In this document: positions 5,624-6,424 of the stretch, piece by piece
Numbering within the stretch: position 1 is the stretch's first letter
Layout: every line of letters starts with the position of its first letter
Origin: an uncultured Clostridia bacterium
GTDB lineage: Bacteria; Bacillota; Clostridia; Christensenellales; CAG-917
Direction: 5' to 3'
Length of the DNA stretch: 6,424 nucleotides
Assembly: GCA_900554085.1 (NCBI GenBank)
Contig: USGA01000040.1
Span: forward strand, 1-6,424
The notes under the pieces: model-generated
Databases searched by the model: none
Seen by the model: only the letters and a program-made list of their open reading frames with translations
Told to the model about the DNA's origin: nothing
Program-made: the position numbers and the translations under genes

Positions 5624-5893
5624 ATGAAAGCCATTGTTTCCGTTATAGGCAGAGACCGCACGGGTATCATTGCCAAGGTCTCGGGCAAACTCTACGAGAT
5701 GAACGTCAACATCGAGGACATCTCTCAGACCGTTATGCAAAGCGCGTATTTCACGATGATTATGATGATAACCCTGCCGGACGGAGTGGGCGTTTCCGAC
5801 GTCAACGCCGCTCTTGCTCCCGTTGCCGCGGAACTCGGCGTGGAAATCAGGGCACAGCACGAGGATATCTTCAATTCTATGCACAGAATCTGA
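5624..5893 (+). CDS. ACT-domain protein, UPF0237 family
   Basis: The 89-residue protein is made of a single ACT regulatory domain, the normal size for UPF0237 (for example SP_0238 of Streptococcus pneumoniae). ACT domains bind amino acids or other small ligands, usually as dimers; the ligand and target of this family are not known to me. The diagnostic stretch is VIGRDRTGIIAKVSGKL (7-23) followed by NVNIEDISQTVM (27-38), with the ligand-loop glycine Gly14. The start codon follows GGAG (5614-5617) by 6 nt and has a strong promoter 27 nt upstream. The gene ends 9 nt before the UPF0210 gene, so the two are surely co-transcribed; the same pairing occurs in streptococci and other Gram-positives. 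This suggests the ACT protein senses a metabolite for, or acts with, the UPF0210 protein. Distant similarity to GcvR is expected but does not imply glycine-cleavage control. Confidence 0.92.
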   Translation: MKAIVSVIGRDRTGIIAKVSGKLYEMNVNIEDISQTVMQSAYFTMIMMITLPDGVGVSDVNAALAPVAAELGVEIRAQHEDIFNSMHRI

Positions 5894-5902
5894 GAGGTGA
5901 GT

Positions 5903-6424
5903 ATGCTCAATCAGAAGGAAATCATACAGACCATAAGTATGATAAAGGACCAGCACCTCGACATACGCACGGTCACACTGCATATCAGCCTTTTCGACTG
6001 CATTTCCGACAGCGCCGAACGCACGGCGGAGAATATCCGACGCAAACTCAGTCCGCTTGCGGCAAAACTCGTTGCCACCGCCGAAGACATTCAGGCAAAA
6101 TACGGTATACCCATTGTCAATAAGCGTCTTTCCGTTTCGCCCGTAAGTCTGATTGGTGCGGCAAGCGGCGGTTACGCGCTCATCGCAAAGGCTATGGACG
6201 AAGCGGCAAAAAGCAACGGCATAGATTTCATCGGCGGTTATACCGCGCTCGTTCAGAAGTCTATGACCCCCAAAGAAAGGGAGTTTCTGCTTACCGTTCC
6301 CGAAGTGCTTGCCTCGACCGAGCGTGTTTGCGCTTCGGTGAACGTCGGTTCGACGAGAGCGGGCATAAATATGGACGCCGTCGCGCTTATGGGCGAGGTT
6401 GTCAAAAAAACCGCGGAACTCACC
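5903..6424 (+). CDS. UPF0210/DUF711 ('PFL family') protein, 3'-truncated by the window edge
   Basis: The open frame runs from ATG 5903 to the last base (174 residues). The family is about 450 residues long, so roughly 60% is beyond the window. The start follows AGAGGTGA (5893-5900), 9 nt after the ACT gene. Family marks are an N-terminal helix with TISMI (10-14), DIRTVTLHISLFDC, GIPIVNKRLSVSP, IDFIGGYTALVQK, and the very conserved VCASVNVGSTRAGINMDAV. NCBI labels the family 'PFL family protein' because its fold is related to pyruvate formate-lyase/glycyl-radical barrels, but I know of no demonstrated reaction. The visible part contains no glycyl-radical site, and such a site would lie in the missing C-terminal part if it existed. 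The function is unknown. The tight operon with the ACT protein suggests a ligand-controlled metabolic role. Confidence 0.9.
   Translation, partial: MLNQKEIIQTISMIKDQHLDIRTVTLHISLFDCISDSAERTAENIRRKLSPLAAKLVATAEDIQAKYGIPIVNKRLSVSPVSLIGAASGGYALIAKAMDEAAKSNGIDFIGGYTALVQKSMTPKEREFLLTVPEVLASTERVCASVNVGSTRAGINMDAVALMGEVVKKTAELT

Overview
The window reads as chromosomal DNA from an endospore-forming member of the Bacillota, most likely a GC-rich, uncultured-type Clostridia. The key evidence is a full-length spoIVA gene (spore coat basement-layer ATPase, found only in spore formers). It is supported by a good match to a mother-cell sigma-E promoter and by der and UPF0237/UPF0210 homologues of Gram-positive type. 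All genes lie on the + strand; species cannot be named from sequence alone.

Layout. 1-924: 3' part of a divergent MGDG-synthase/UgtP-type glycosyltransferase. 1011-2324: der (engA), the tandem-GTPase ribosome assembly factor. 2334-3703: an independently promoted PLP-dependent aminotransferase of the class Ic aspartate aminotransferase type. Its roughly 60-nt leader can be folded as an H-type pseudoknot ending at the Shine-Dalgarno sequence. 3704-3895: one strong and one weaker terminator, then a sigma-E-like promoter. 3896-5374: spoIVA. 5375-5623: a small hairpin, a strong terminator, a GC-rich stretch with a 12-bp tandem repeat, and an extended -10 promoter. 5624-5893: a small ACT-domain protein (UPF0237). 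5903-6424: 5' part of a UPF0210/DUF711 ('PFL family') gene, running off the end.

How the parts fit. The der-to-spoIVA neighbourhood is old and conserved in Bacillota, but the usual lipid genes between them (plsY and/or gpsA) are absent here and an aminotransferase sits in that place. Spore-specific transcription of spoIVA appears insulated by terminators on both sides. The ACT/UPF0210 pair forms a second, vegetatively promoted operon of unknown function. The items most worth checking are the aminotransferase leader, the changed gene content between der and spoIVA, the sigma-E promoter, and the altered active-site motifs of the glycosyltransferase. No mobile element, CRISPR array, tRNA or rRNA is visible.
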